64,000 nt of DNA from Nelumbo lutea. Taxonomy: Eukaryota; Streptophyta; Magnoliopsida; Proteales; Nelumbonaceae. The DNA is taken from the NCBI GenBank assembly GCA_022828595.1, contig JAKGHH010000005.1:59763655-59827654 (forward strand), written 5' to 3'. The position numbers were made by a program, and so were the translations under genes. The notes beneath the pieces were generated by a model. That model was not told the origin of the DNA and ran no database searches. It saw nothing but the letters and a program-made list of their open reading frames with translations. The stretch's first letter is position 1, and each line of letters starts with the position of its first letter. This document shows, one piece after another, positions 22,498 through 33,843 of this stretch.

Positions 22498-23109
22498 CGG
22501 AGTCTTCGCGAATTAGGTGGGTGAAAAGCCTCCAAACGGTAAGACTCGTCGCATCCGGTCAGAACCAGGGTACGGTGGTGAACTCCTCGAGATCGTCAGG
22601 CTGGCGCTTGTGTCAGGCGGCCAGGTCGGTGCCTGGGCCGGGTTGTCAGAGGAGTGCCTGCGTCAGTCGGTGGGTCAGTTTTTAGGCCAGATCGTCAGGT
22701 CGGCGCCTGTGTCAGTCGGCGGGACAGTGCCTAGATCAGGTCGTCAAGCTAGCGCCTGTGTCAGTCGGTGGGTCAGTGTCTAGATCAGGTCGTCAAGCTG
22801 GCGCCTTGGCCGGATCATGCGCTAGGCTGGTCCAGGTCGCGCAGGCTGTGCATAGTTCGCGCAGGCCATGCGCAGTTCGCGCAGGTCACGCGCTAGGACG
22901 CGTGTAGTTCGCGCAGGCCGCGCGCGCGCCGTGCAGTTCGTGCGTGCCGCGTAGGCGCGCGTCAGGCCGCGCGTAGCTCGCGCCAGGCCGGCCAGACAGG
23001 TGCCCAGGTGGGTCACCAACTTCGTAAGTTTATTAGTTGGGTGTTTTCCTAGTTGTCACGAGGTGCCACGTGTCACAATTTTACTAGAGGGCCAAATCTG
23101 CCCTCATCA

Positions 23110-23124
23110 ATAGCCCCCGACTCC
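23110..23124 (-). other. Polypurine tract
   Basis: Minus strand GGAGTCGGGGGCTAT lies directly before the 3' LTR start (TGATGAGG). This is the typical position and composition of a plus-strand priming tract. Confidence 0.75.
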
Positions 23125-23204
23125 CGAGCTGATAGTAACTCAGCGAAGGGAGTTGATTTCTTTTGGCCCGTAAGTCGATGAGCTAGTAAGTGCTGATCCA
23201 ATTA

Positions 23205-23950
23205 CTAGTATGGCCCGTAGGCTTTGTTAGCGACTCCTAGTCTATTCTTTTTTGACTTTGCCCGTGCCGGAGAGGCAACCGAGTCTTGAGCAGTAATGTG
23301 GCCCGTAGGCTTTTGGGAGCGACTCGTAGTCTACTCTCTTTTTTTTTACTTTTGCCCGTGCTGGAGAGGCGACCGGGTCGTAAGCAGTAATGTGGCCCGT
23401 AGGCTTTTGGGAGCGACTCATAGTCTACTCTTTTTTTACTTTTTCCCGTGCCGGAGAGGTGACCGGGTCTTAAGCAGTAATGTGGCCCGTAGGCTTTTGG
23501 GAGTGACTCGTAGTCTACTCTTTTTTGACTTTTGCCTGTGCCGGAGAGGCGACCGGGTCTTAAGCAGTAATGTGGCTCGTAGGCTTTTGGAAGTGACTCA
23601 TAGTCTACTCCTTTTTTACTTTTGCCCGTGCCGAAGAGGCGACCGGGTCTTAAGCAATAATGTGGCCCGTAGGCTTTTTGGGAGCGACTCGTAGTCTATT
23701 CTTTCTTTGACTTTTGCCCGTGCCGGAGAGGCGACCAAGTCTTAAGCAGTAATGTGGCCCGTAGGCTTTTGGGAGCGACTCGTAGTCTACTCTTTTTTTA
23801 CTTTTTCCCGTGCCGGAGAGGCGACCGGGTCTTAAGCAGTAATGTGGCCCGTAGGCTTTTGGTAGCTACTCGTAGTCTACTCTTTTTTGACTTTTGCCCG
23901 TGCCGGAGAGGCAACCGAGTCTTAAGTAGTGAGGTGGCCCGTAGGCTTGG
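23205..23950. repeat. About 90-bp tandem repeat filling the internal region
   Basis: GTGGCCCGTAGGCTT starts at 23298, 23392, 23482, 23572, 23662, 23754, 23844 and 23934 (90-94 bp spacing). Each unit also has GACTCGTAGTCTACTC, a T-tract and GTGCCGGAGAGGCGACC. The continuous open frame 23296-23694 results from the multiple-of-three period and is not convincing as a gene. Confidence 0.9.
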
Positions 23951-24352
23951 CCTACATCAGCTTCATAATGCCGGTTACCTACTCCTACAAGAAGCTGCTA
24001 GGGGCTCAACCTTCGGGGGCAACACCACTAACTTTAGGTTGCCAGCTCACACGGGAGCCTTGGAAGGCTCGACCAGTAAGGGCGCCTATGTAGTCAGTTG
24101 GCCGCCAACTCCCGCGGAAGCCACGAAGAGCTCATCTTTGTAGGGGGGACCTTGCGGAGAGGACTGATGTGGCATTATCTGAATTGAAAGTAAGGTTGGT
24201 AGAGCTACTTAGTCCGTTAGCTCTCTGCATAGTCTCTGAGTTCATAAAAAATGTAAGCTATAAAGCGATAGCTTCAGTTTCTAAAAAGTGAGGACTTAGT
24301 TTTGGCAAGATGAGAACTTAGCTTTGGTAGGATGAGAACTTAGCTTTTTGTA

Positions 24353-24375
24353 GCGGGTTCCCACAGACGGCGCCA
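24353..24375 (-). other. Primer-binding site
   Basis: Minus strand TGGCGCCGTCTGTGGGAACC begins two bases inside the 5' LTR. This phrase is typical of tRNA-primed plant Gypsy-group elements. Confidence 0.75.
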
Positions 24376-24477
24376 ATTGATGTAACCATTTTCGGCCACG
24401 TACCAATGTTTTGTGATGTAAAAGTTTTTGGCAAAGTACCTCGTTATTCGACCCGGTGGTGGCGTACCTTAGTGACG

Positions 24478-25250
24478 AGCTACTTGGTGGCGAATTGCCT
24501 GGTGGCGAACTGCTTTGGTGGCAAACTGCCTGGTGGCGAACTGCCTGGGGGTGAACTGCCTTGGTGGCGAACTGCCTGGGGGCGAACTGCCTTGGTGGCG
24601 AACTGCCTTGGTGGCGAACTGCCTGGGGGGCAAACTGCCTTGGTGGCAAACTGCCTGGGGGTGAACTGCCTTGGTGGCGAACTGCCTGGGGGCGAACTGC
24701 CTGGTGGAGAACTCCCTGGTGGCGAACTGCCTGGGGGCGAACTGCCTTGGTGGCGAACTGCCTGGGGGTGAACTGCCTGGGGGCGAACTGCCTGGTGGCG
24801 AACTCCCTGGTGACGAACTGCCTGGGGGCGAACTGCCTTGGTGGCGAACTCCCTGGTGGCGAACTGCCTGGGGGCGAACTACCTGGTGGCGAACTGCCTG
24901 GGGGCGAACTGCCTTGGAGGCTAACTCCCTGGTGGCGAACTGCCTGGGGGCGAACTGCCTTGGTGGCAAACTGCCTGGGGGCGAACTGCTTGGGGGCGAA
25001 CTGCCTGGTGGCGAACTCCCTGGTGGCGAACTGCCTGGGGGCGAACTGCCTTTGTGGCGAACTCCCTGGTGGCGAACTGCCTGGGGGCGAACTACCTGGT
25101 GGCGAACTCCCTGGTGGTGAACTGCCTGGGGGCGAACTGCCTTGGTGGCGAACTGCCTGGGGGCGAACTGCCTTGGAGGCTAACTCCCTGGTGGCGAACT
25201 ACATGGGGGCGAATTGCCTTGGTGGCGAACTGCTTGGGGGCGAACTCCCT
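24478..25250. repeat. GGCGAACTGCC minisatellite, array 3
   Basis: About 770 bp of the same units in the 5' LTR, between the terminal block and the 53-bp repeats. Copy number and variant order differ from array 2, although the LTR flanks match closely. Confidence 0.95.
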
Positions 25251-25341
25251 ACTAGGCGGTCGATGCCTTGGAGAATGTTGGAGCTCCCTAGTGCGACGCA
25301 ATCCGACTACCCTCAGCATGAGGTGGTCTTCTTTCCTTTGT

Positions 25342-25640
25342 AGGCTGCGGGAGATGAGGGACCTGCAAGAACTTCATCTTTTCCTCCTCTTTGTAGGTGG
25401 CGGGAGCTGAGAGACCTGCGAGAACTCCATCTTTTCCTCCTCTTTGTAGGTGGCGGGAGCTAAGGGACCTCCGAGAACTCCATCTTTTCCTCCTCCTTGT
25501 AGGTGGCGGGAGTTGAGGGACCTCCGAGAACTCCATCTCTTCCTCCTCCTTGTAGGTGGGGGGAGCTGAGGGACTTCCGAGAACTGCATCTTTTCCTCCT
25601 CTTCGTAGGCGACGGGAGCTGAAGGACCTGCGAGAACTGA
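25342..25640. repeat. 53-bp tandem repeat in the 5' LTR
   Basis: Same repeat and copy number as in the 3' LTR, with few substitutions between the two arrays. Confidence 0.9.
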
Positions 25641-25795
25641 ATCAGAGGTCCCGGGGGTACTTTCCCGGTGGGGTCTCTCTGATGCTTAAGTTAGCACTCT
25701 TATTGTAGAGAGCTTTGAAGATAATATGAGAGAGCTAGAGAGTAGGGTTACTTCCCTTTCTTTTCCATCCCCTTCCCCTTTGGGGGGTGAGGTCT

Positions 25796-25803
25796 TTATA
25801 TAA
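25796..25803 (-). promoter_or_regulatory. TATA motif of the 5' LTR (element promoter)
   Basis: Minus strand GTTATATAAAGACC, followed downstream by a CTCTCTAGCTCTCTC leader shared with the solo LTR. Confidence 0.55.
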
Positions 25804-26723
25804 CGGAGTCTTCGCGAGTTAGGTGGGTGAAAAGCCTCCAAACGGTAAGACTCGTCGCATCTGGTCAGAACCGGGGTACGGTGGTGAACTCCTCGAGGTC
25901 GTCAGGCTGGCGCTTGTGTCAGGCGGCCAGGTCGGCGCTTGGGCCGGGTTGTCAGAGGGGTGCCTGCGTCAGTCGACGGGTCAGTGTTTAGGCCAGGTCG
26001 TCAGGTCGGCGCCTGTGTCAGTCGGCGGGACAGTGCCTAGATCAGGTTGTCAAGCTGGCGCCTGTGTCAGTCGGCGGGTCAGTGTCTAGATCAGGTCGTC
26101 AAGCTGGCACCTTGGCCAGATCATGCGCTAGGCTGGTCCAGGTCGGCCAGGTCGCGCAGGTCGTGCATAGTTCGCGCAGGCCGCGCGCTAGGACGCGTGC
26201 AGTTCGCGCAGGCCGCACGTGCGCCGCGCAGGCACGCGTCAGGCCACGCGCAGGTCGCGCCAGGCCGGCCAGACAGGTGCCCGGGTGGGTCACCAACTTC
26301 GTAAGTTTGTTGGCTGGGTGTTTTCCTAGTTGTCACGAGGTGCCACGTGTCACAGTTTTACTGAAGGGCCAAATCTGCCCTCATCATATATATATATATA
26401 TGTACGTTTGTATGTATGTATGTATGTATACATGCATGCAGCATGGATGTATACGTGCAATTATGTGTATGTGTGTACTTATAAATAAATATTTACGTTT
26501 GTATTCATGCATGTATTCAAAATATTTAAGTTTAAGATAAAGTTTTTCATAAGCATGATAATTATGTCATTTTTTTTATAAAATATCAAAAGATTAACTT
26601 CAATAAAAACATTTGGCAAAAGGAAGTAGAAAAGTTAGGCCAATCCAAGTCTAACCCAATTTTTCAAGTTAGATTAGGATTGACCTCAATCCGACCTAAC
26701 CTCGCCCAACTTGCACTCCTAAT

Positions 26724-27821
26724 TAGGGGTGTCAATCGATCAGTTTTCATTTGGATCCAATCTGATCAAAACGGATTTGGACGGTCCATTATAATTATTG
26801 AATTGGATCAATCCAAAATAAATTGGTCCATATTCTTATTGGTTTGAATTAGACATAAACCAAATTTTCAACAATTCGACCATGAGGCCAAACCCTTGTC
26901 CAATTTGAAATCAATCAAAACTAAAAACAACATAAAATCACTTTTATGAAAGTACTTTTACAAAAGAACTTTTACAAAAATATTTTTATAAAAGTATTTT
27001 TATGAATAGTATTTTTACAAAAATACTTTTACAAAAGCATTTCACAAAACTACTTTTATGAAAGCACTTTTACAGAAGTAGTTTTATAAAAGTACTTTTT
27101 TAGTAATTTTATGAAAGCACTTTTATAAAAGTACTTTTACACGAAAGCACTTTTATGAAATCACTTTTACAAAAAAAACTTTTACGGAAGTACTTTTACG
27201 AAAGCACTTTTAGAAATCATTTTTATGAAAGAACTTTTACGAAAGCACTTTTACAAAAGTACTTTTGTGAATGAAAGTACTTTTTTGAGAAGTGCTTCCA
27301 TAAAAGTACTTTTATAAAAGTTACAAAAGCACTTTTCCGAAGTACTTTCGAAAGTACTTTTATAAAAACACATCTACAAAATTACTTTTATATAAAAACT
27401 TCTACAAAAGTACTTTTATAAAAACATTTCTATGAAAGTACTTTTATAAAAGTACTTTTTGAAAAGTGCTTTTATAAAAGTACTTTTTGAAAAATGCTTT
27501 TATAAAAGTACTTTTACAAAAGCACTTTTGCAAAGTACTTTCAATAAAGTGGTTTTGTAAAAGTACTTTTATGAAAATATTTTTGTCAAAGTACTTTTAC
27601 AAAAGTGGTTTTTCAATGCTAAAAGTGCTTTTACATAATTTTTTATATTTTATTCAGTTTGGGTTGGATCCAATCCAAACCATTTACATTTTAATGGATT
27701 GGATTGGATTTGGTTTATATTGAATTTGGGCTGAATTGGATCGAGTCCATTTATAAGTGGACTCACATTGGAATGGATCGGGTTGGACACTTGGACCAAA
27801 TTTGTCCAATTGACACCTCTA
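26724..27821. mobile_element. hAT-like TIR element containing an AGTACT palindrome array
   Basis: The left end TAGGGGTGTCAAT and the right end (reverse complement TAGAGGTGTCAAT) form 13-bp inverted repeats. Subterminal sequence on both sides is of the GGATTGGATCCAAT type. The 8-bp flanks (CTCCTAAT and TTTGTGAT) do not match, so target duplication is unsupported. Confidence 0.5.
26945..27640. repeat. AAAGTACTTTT/AAAGCACTTTT array
   Basis: About 700 bp of irregularly spaced units of the form AAAAGTACTTTTA(T/C) and AAAGCACTTTTAC, typically 12-18 bp apart. Each AAAAGTACTTTT unit is itself palindromic. The array can pair with itself in many registers. It has no coding capacity. Confidence 0.9.
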
Positions 27822-27962
27822 TTTGTGATGCATCCTTTGCCCCATCCGCTAAAGTTGCCACCATTGCTTGTGTTATTAGAGACTCCTAACTCCTAAGTAA
27901 GGAGTTGTTCTTAGAGTTGTCAATCAACAAGTCTCATGTTTATTAATCGCTCATGCTGAATC

Positions 27963-28330
27963 TTAGGGGTGCAAATGGATTAGATCAGGTTTGGTAAAGG
28001 GTATACTTGATCCGATAAGTAATTAGATCAATCCAAATCTAATAAAAATCCATCGGATTTTTAAGCCTATGATTAGAATATCTTATCTAATTTTAGGTTC
28101 AATTTGAATTGTAATAAAAAAAAACATGATGATATAATATTATATTATATTATATTATTTACGTAACATTACTTATAAAAAATATTATGTATATAACATA
28201 ATAATATATAATATATGATTATATAAATAATATATAAAATATACATATATAATGTATACTATTTCATAACTAATGGATCATATTGGATTGAAGTATATCC
28301 AAGTTTGATCCATTAACTACACGGATTAAC
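27963..28330. repeat. Dispersed palindromic element (TAGGGGTGCAAATGG family)
   Basis: It starts with a hAT-type TAGGGGTGCAAATGGATTAG and contains an AT-palindrome core followed by TTTCATAACTAATGGATCA. That core and tail recur at about 47090-47150. The right end is not clear. Confidence 0.45.
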
Positions 28331-29000
28331 TTTAGCAAGGGTTCACGTGCTTTGCACGTGATAATTTTTTGTGATGATTATAGCAAATAATATTTGCCTA
28401 AATGTTTTCTATAATTTTTTTATATTTTTATTCTTTTATGTGTTCTCATCTTTTTTTAATTTTTATTATAATTTAATTCTGACATTGAGGTTTTACACAT
28501 TTGACCCAAAAGGTTGAATTGTTGACTTGCCACCAAACATGAAACAACTCCATTTTTTGGGTTGGTTTTAAATTTATATTTCATTTCTATTATCTATAAA
28601 AATGATTGTTCTTTGCGACATACTTTTTAATATTAATATTAATATGATCAATCAATATCAGATTCAATAAAAAATGGGTTAATACCATAAGTATAAGACT
28701 TAAAGAGAATTGAATGAGGAGAAATGTAGTAGTTTAAATTACATTTTGTGCCCCCACAATTAAAGAGGGACCAAATACAAAAATAAGGGCATTCTAGTCA
28801 AGAATAAGAAGAATCAATGAATGTTAATGGGAGTTAATACCTTAAATATAAGACTTAAATGAAAGGGATTTGAATGAGGATTAAATGTTGCTGAAATTAC
28901 ATTTTTAACTTCAAAATGAGAGAGGGACCAATGTTAGTCAAACAAAATTTTTGCACTTTAATTTACACTTTTAATAATATTAAAGATATAGATATAGATT
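28331..29000 (-). mobile_element. Helitron-like candidate
   Basis: On the minus strand it opens with TCTATATCTATATCTTTAA at about 28998 and closes with a hairpin CACGTGCAAAGCACGTG followed by AACCCTTGCTAA near 28331. Similar openings are at 30781 (TCTATATCTATACTATTTAT) and 41187 (TCTATACTATTTTAAAAAGT), and a similar closing block is near 38080. The ends fit a Helitron pattern (5' TC, 3' hairpin then CTRR), but the insertion site does not fit well. No helicase gene is present. Confidence 0.35.
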
Positions 29001-29300
29001 TGTATTTGTTTTCTCAATTATTTACCATTAGTTTAAGCTATATATTCCATGTCCATCATTACTAAAATTATGTCTATTTTATCATACTTATTTTTTTAAT
29101 ATGACAAATATATAATAATAGAAACATGTCCAATTTTATCAAAATTTCTTTATTTTCTTTATTTTTTATATTTTTATTCCATCGTGAAATCATCCATTTG
29201 GTCCAAATGGTTGAACTACTTACCCACTGCCTAGATGGAAAATATGATTTCATTTCTAGGTTTATTTTAAAAATATAAAATTTCATTCTATTAATAATTA

Positions 29301-29515
29301 AGATTAATTACTTATATAGTTATATATACCTTATATATTTGAGAAATTACTTGTTTATACCCTGAACTTTTAAAAACAACTTATATATACCTTGTTGACT
29401 TTTCCAGGGTTAAGTTTAATAGATTAAGTGTAAAAAGATGCAAGTATCCCTAACTATTCATTAAATTTTCAAAATATGCCATTTCATTCATTCATTCATT
29501 TATTCAAATATATTC

Positions 29516-29586
<71 letters not shown>

Positions 29587-30516
29587 TTCAACGATGCAAA
29601 CACCACTGCTAGGACCTGATAAGCCAAACAAATTTGACTTTTGTTTTATTCTTCTTTAGTGCCTCATTTTCTTGATGTATTATGTCACTTGAAACTTGGA
29701 ACCATTGAAATATTACAAAAAGGTGGAGTCTTAGTAGGAACATTACCTATAAAACTCTTTTTCTCTTTATGGGGATTTTGACAATGAATAGATGGTTCTC
29801 CCACTTGTCAACAAGGGTTTCACCCAAGCAATACTGTTTGTAAGTCTTTATGAGGGAACAAAATGGTACAACTTCAACTCTCACTACACTCCACCTTTGA
29901 AGTAACTAATAAAATTGATTCTTTATTATTATTTTTTTTTTGTTATAACAAGTTTGGGTTGGAGAAGGTGTTTATTAAAGGCAAAAGGAGTTTATTAACG
30001 GTGTGGATGTTAGAATAGTCGTAGTTCCTGTGAGGTGTTTAAGAAAATAATGAAGCAATGGATTTGATCATATAATCTCCATTCTGGGTCGGAGCAGAAT
30101 CAAAGGTATTAGAGATTTGGTTCCTTTGTCTTTCCAAATACAATCTTTAGTGTTTATGCTTTTCTTCTCTTCTTTAGTGTTTTTGTTTTTCTTCTATTTT
30201 TCTTCAGATAACATTTCTTTAATGAATGAACAATATTTTCAACATTCCATCTACTTTTTTTGTTTTAAGTTCATCTTGTTCTAGATCTATGACTACGCCC
30301 TTTGAGTATAGAGAGGGGAGAAAGGAAGAACAAGGGTAAAAATAGAATTATAAAAAAATAATGGCATATCTAACAACTCTGACACTTTTTTTAATAAATG
30401 GTTTATTTGTGTTATGCGGGGCCATATTATAAGGTATATATAAGTAAGTTTTGAAAGTTTAGGGTACATTTAAGTTGTTTCTCAAATATATAGGGTATAT
30501 TTAAGTAATTAACCCT
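29301..30516. mobile_element. TIR element, 1.2 kb, with (TC)n inside
   Basis: The left end (AGATTAATTACTTATATAG) and the right end (reverse complement AGGGTTAATTACTTAAATATA) remain similar for about 85 bp, including TATATATTTGAGAAA and ACTTATATATACCTT. An exact 8-bp direct repeat AATAATTA flanks it (29293-29300 and 30517-30524). The interior is T-rich, with a (TC)n run and no recognisable gene. Confidence 0.65.
29519..29581. repeat. (TC)n microsatellite
   Basis: Uninterrupted TC repeats for about 62 bp inside the TIR element. Confidence 0.97.
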
Positions 30517-30524
30517 AATAATTA

Positions 30525-33500
30525 TTGTGTATGAATTTATTAGTAGAATTTAATGGTGATAAATAAACATATAGATGTTGGATTCAATGAGAGAATATGA
30601 TTTATCTAATGACTTAAATGTAAAAATTAATGAGAGGTCCTTAAATGTATTTAATAGTATTACTTTAATTACATTTTTTGTCCTCTCAATGGAAATGAAC
30701 CAAATTCAAGAGAGGAGGGGTAGTTTAGCAAAAAAAATTCCAAAAGCCCATTAACTCATTCGCACTTTTATAAATAGTATAGATATAGATTAAAGGTTAC
30801 CAAAAAAGGAAATTACATTGGAGTAACCCTGAACGACTTGATATTCAAACACATCCAGCATCCTTCAAGATTAGGGTGGTGTTCGACACTGTGTTCATCT
30901 CGTGGGCGATGTTTCGGTCCCATCCACACCCCAATTTCTCATCCACGGCAAAATCTCGTGGTTACGGACCGTCCACACTTGATTTTTGATCCCCTACTTT
31001 ACGCTTTCCCTCAAAGGATGAAACCTTATTGTTTGTTTTACATTTTAATATTTTTGTTAATAAAATAATAATTATTTTACTTATTTTTTTAATTTTGTAA
31101 ATTTTAATGTTTTATCAATAAAATATATTTTTAAAAATTTTAATTATTTTACTATTATTTTTATAAAAATTTAATATTTATTGGTTAATATTAATTCATT
31201 GATGCATTTCTCAATATATTTATCATATAAAATGCAAAAATTAGATAAATATGGTTAACTGTGTAGATCAAGGTTTTTGAACTATCATTGACCCGGTTTT
31301 TGGCTAGAACCGTTGAAAAAGTTAACAACCCGTTAACCTGAGTAGTTGAACCGTCGACCCATTCAATAGTTTTTATCATTTTTTATTTTTAATTATTTTT
31401 TAATTTGTTTGTCAAAATGGTTCGTCCGTTAGAACCAGATGGTTGGATCATCAAACCGGCGACTAAAACGATTCATTTTCAGGTCATTTTTTTAAATATT
31501 GGTGTAGATCATTCATAAATGTATATGAGATACATGGAATCAAAAAGTGTGGTGTGGAATGGTCCAAACTACGCCTATATAATGCCACCGTTGGTGTGGA
31601 TTGGTCCAATCAACACAATTTATCCACAATTCAAAACAACTGTGGGTTGTGGAGTGGTATAGATTGGTGCCTGCCGCAAGTGTTATCTACAATAAAGAAC
31701 ACCCCCTAGATAGGCATCCCACTAGCACCCCCACAACACCTGCCACCCATGTATTTGAAACATCTCTCAATGGTTATTTTTTGGGAGAATGACCGAAAAC
31801 CGTAGTGTTAGAATTTGTAGGTTCAAAGTACATTTGGGGCAGGTATGGGTGCAAAGGGTGTGTTTTTTTGACACAAGGTGTGTCAGAATTTGTAGTCGAA
31901 CTTGATGCCAATTCACGGGCGGGTATGAGTGCATAGAATGTGTTTTTTTATGTTTTAAATGTTTATAGGTATGTGGTGGAAATCAGAAATATGCATCGTA
32001 TGTATCCATACTTCTGTGTTAATTTTTTGGCAAAACAAAAGAGTTCGAATCTTCCCCCCCAGACCCGCGCCCCAAAAATGTCCACATAGTGGAAACCTGT
32101 CGCGTATCCTCTCACACGCATACCCCCTTAATGCCCTGTGGAACTCCCATTCACACAAACACCAATCTCCCCATATTCCAATTACAATATATATCGATCC
32201 CCATGTTCCCTTTCCTGACCGATGCCCCTGACCTTTGTTCACTCTCCTCCATCCCATATGAGCTCGGAATCCATGCCTTCTCCAACGCATCTTCCATCTT
32301 CATTTGATTTTAGTTTTTAAATCTGGATCTTTGAAGAGAAGAGAATCATTGAATGGAAACTAGAGAGGCGGTTGGCTGGTTCCCCTTCTTCCAATAGTCC
32401 GAGGTGGATACATTTTGTTCTCCACCGCTCGAGTAGGAGTGGCGGTCTGGGGCAGCTGCTTTTCGCTTTCCAATTCCCCCCATTTCTTCCTCTCTCAATT
32501 TTGAGTTTTTTTTTTCCTGCCATCTATTTTCTTGCTTTCAAAATATGGGATCTACATTCTTGCGTTTCTCTCCGCTAACTTCATTTTCCATTTCGTGATT
32601 GATAAGTAGAATAAGAAAAAAAAATGAATGTCACATTCATTCGTACGTACATTTAATATGAACCAAAACCGATGATCCTCAGTTCCAATGAACTTTGATT
32701 GTTTGAAATTATATTACTGTGGATTGAAAATGAAATTAATTAAAACTCTACTTTATTCAATTTATATTAATTTCGATATCCAAATGCCTACTCTCATGAA
32801 CACCAATTTGGTATATAGTCCAATCGTCCTGCAACTCTGTATTGTGGTGAACGAGTTTCAGCAGCTAAACTGAAATGCCAGTGAGTTGGCAAATTTTGTG
32901 CTTCACGTCTCGCACCGTCATTGCTCGTTAAAAATCCACAATCATTTTGAAATCGTAGTTGACAGACCGGCTTAAAAGTTAAAATGTGTAAATTCTTGGA
33001 GGAAATCATAGACGATGCAATCACGGGTGTGGCATTCAGAAAAATGCGCGTTCTCAGCGATTCTGTAAGATTATAAATCATTGTTGTCTTTTAATTCCAA
33101 CCAATCAAGCGACAGTGTTTGCTGACCTACATCAATTCCCAACATGTCTTATGTGGTTTCTTTCAGTTCCTGAACAGTTGTGGACGATAAGGGCACAAGG
33201 GTGGACTTGTGCGGTGGTGGTTCTATGGTTTCTTTCAGTTCCAATGGTGGTCGTGAGGCGGTGGTTCAATGGTGAAACAGGAAAAACAGGGGCTGGGGAG
33301 AACGAGAGAGAGGGAGAGAGAGTGGGAGAGGAAGAATGAGAGAAATTGAAGAGAAAGAATGGAAGAAGTAAAAAGAATGAGATAGAAAAGAGGTGCAGAG
33401 GAGCCGCCGCTGTTAGAAGTTGCAGAGGCGATAATGGAGATGTGGGAAGGAACAAGGGGATAAGTTTTTGAGTCTGTTACGGGGAAAACGACCAGAAAAA

Positions 33501-33843
33501 AAAAAGGTTGACGAATATGGAGAGAAAGGGAGAGAAGGGGGATTAGAGATGTGAGAGATACCTCCAAACGGTGAGATTGCCATAATAATCATTGGCACCG
33601 GAGAACGCAGGGATTCCGAGCTCGGATCGGAGGAGGGGTATCAGATTCAAACATGTGAGAGAATAGATGAGATGAGAGGAACGGGGAGTATCTCCGGTAT
33701 ATTTTCCGGAACGATTGCCAACGCCGGATTTTTTGCCAAGCTTGGATGAAGAGGTGCAGGGTCAGGGTTACACAAAGTCACAGAGCAGGTCGAGAGAGGC
33801 GAGTACGAGCGGGAATAGCTGAATGGGGAAACATTTTCGTTTT
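30525..33843. other. Intergenic, no recognised gene; one GC-richer pocket
   Basis: Most of this stretch is AT-rich. 31955-32580 is richer in C and contains overlapping open frames on both strands (for example 31959-32231 +, 31955-32290 -), none with a domain I recognise. 33235-33600 is purine-rich on + (CT-rich on -), and its open frames are low complexity. A Helitron-like 5' end lies at about 30760-30790. Confidence 0.5.

Larger units (their letters stand above)
20660..23109 (-). repeat. 3' LTR, expanded to 2450 bp
   Basis: It ends at 20660 with TGATGTAACC (minus strand: GGTTACATCA) and starts at 23109 (minus strand: TGATGAGGGCAG). The terminal block GATGTAACCGTTTTCGGCCA occurs twice, at 20661 and 21242. 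This shows that about 580 bp of LTR end plus minisatellite has been duplicated here relative to the other LTR. Confidence 0.85.
20660..26386 (-). mobile_element. Non-autonomous LTR retrotransposon (LARD-like), minus strand
   Basis: On the plus strand the 5727-bp unit starts TGATGTAACC and ends GCCCTCATCA, and it is flanked by TATAT on both sides (20655-20659 and 26387-26391). Read on the minus strand the order is 5' LTR (26386-24378), primer-binding site, internal region (24377-23110), polypurine tract, 3' LTR (23109-20660). The internal region is only 1268 bp and encodes no gag or pol, so the element must have moved using another element's proteins. The PBS starting TGGCGCC suggests Gypsy affinity. 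The many open frames across it come from tandem repeats and are not genes. Confidence 0.85.
24378..26386 (-). repeat. 5' LTR, 2009 bp
   Basis: Partner of 20660-23109, with the same terminal dinucleotides and the same order of blocks: CpG-rich repeats with GCGCAGG motifs, TATA motif, 53-bp tandem repeats, minisatellite and terminal block. The two LTRs are highly similar outside the arrays, which points to a fairly recent insertion. Confidence 0.85.
20506..26721. mobile_element. hAT-like non-autonomous element interrupted by an LTR retrotransposon
   Basis: The left end, TAGGATGCAACTTGGGC (20506), and the right end, whose reverse complement is TAGGAGTGCAAGTTGGGC (ending 26721), form inverted repeats. 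Removing the LTR element and one 5-bp target duplication leaves about 484 bp with an internal (TA)n tract, the exact target of the insertion. The 8-bp flanks do not match convincingly, perhaps because another element begins at 26724. Confidence 0.5.

Noticed and set aside
22822..23019. CpG-rich open frame resembling an Ala/Arg-rich protein
   Set aside because: It lies in the LTR's GCGCAGG repeat tract, and a similar tract occurs in the other LTR.
23296..24143. Continuous open frames with ARRLLGATRSLLFF repeats
   Set aside because: The 90-bp tandem period is a multiple of three, which keeps a frame open; composition and context are non-coding.
20757..25250. CRISPR-like repeat array
   Set aside because: Repeats are contiguous without unique spacers, the genome is eukaryotic, and the arrays sit in LTRs.
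24406..25410. Further long repetitive open frames
   Set aside because: Same minisatellite in the other LTR; no start context or domain.
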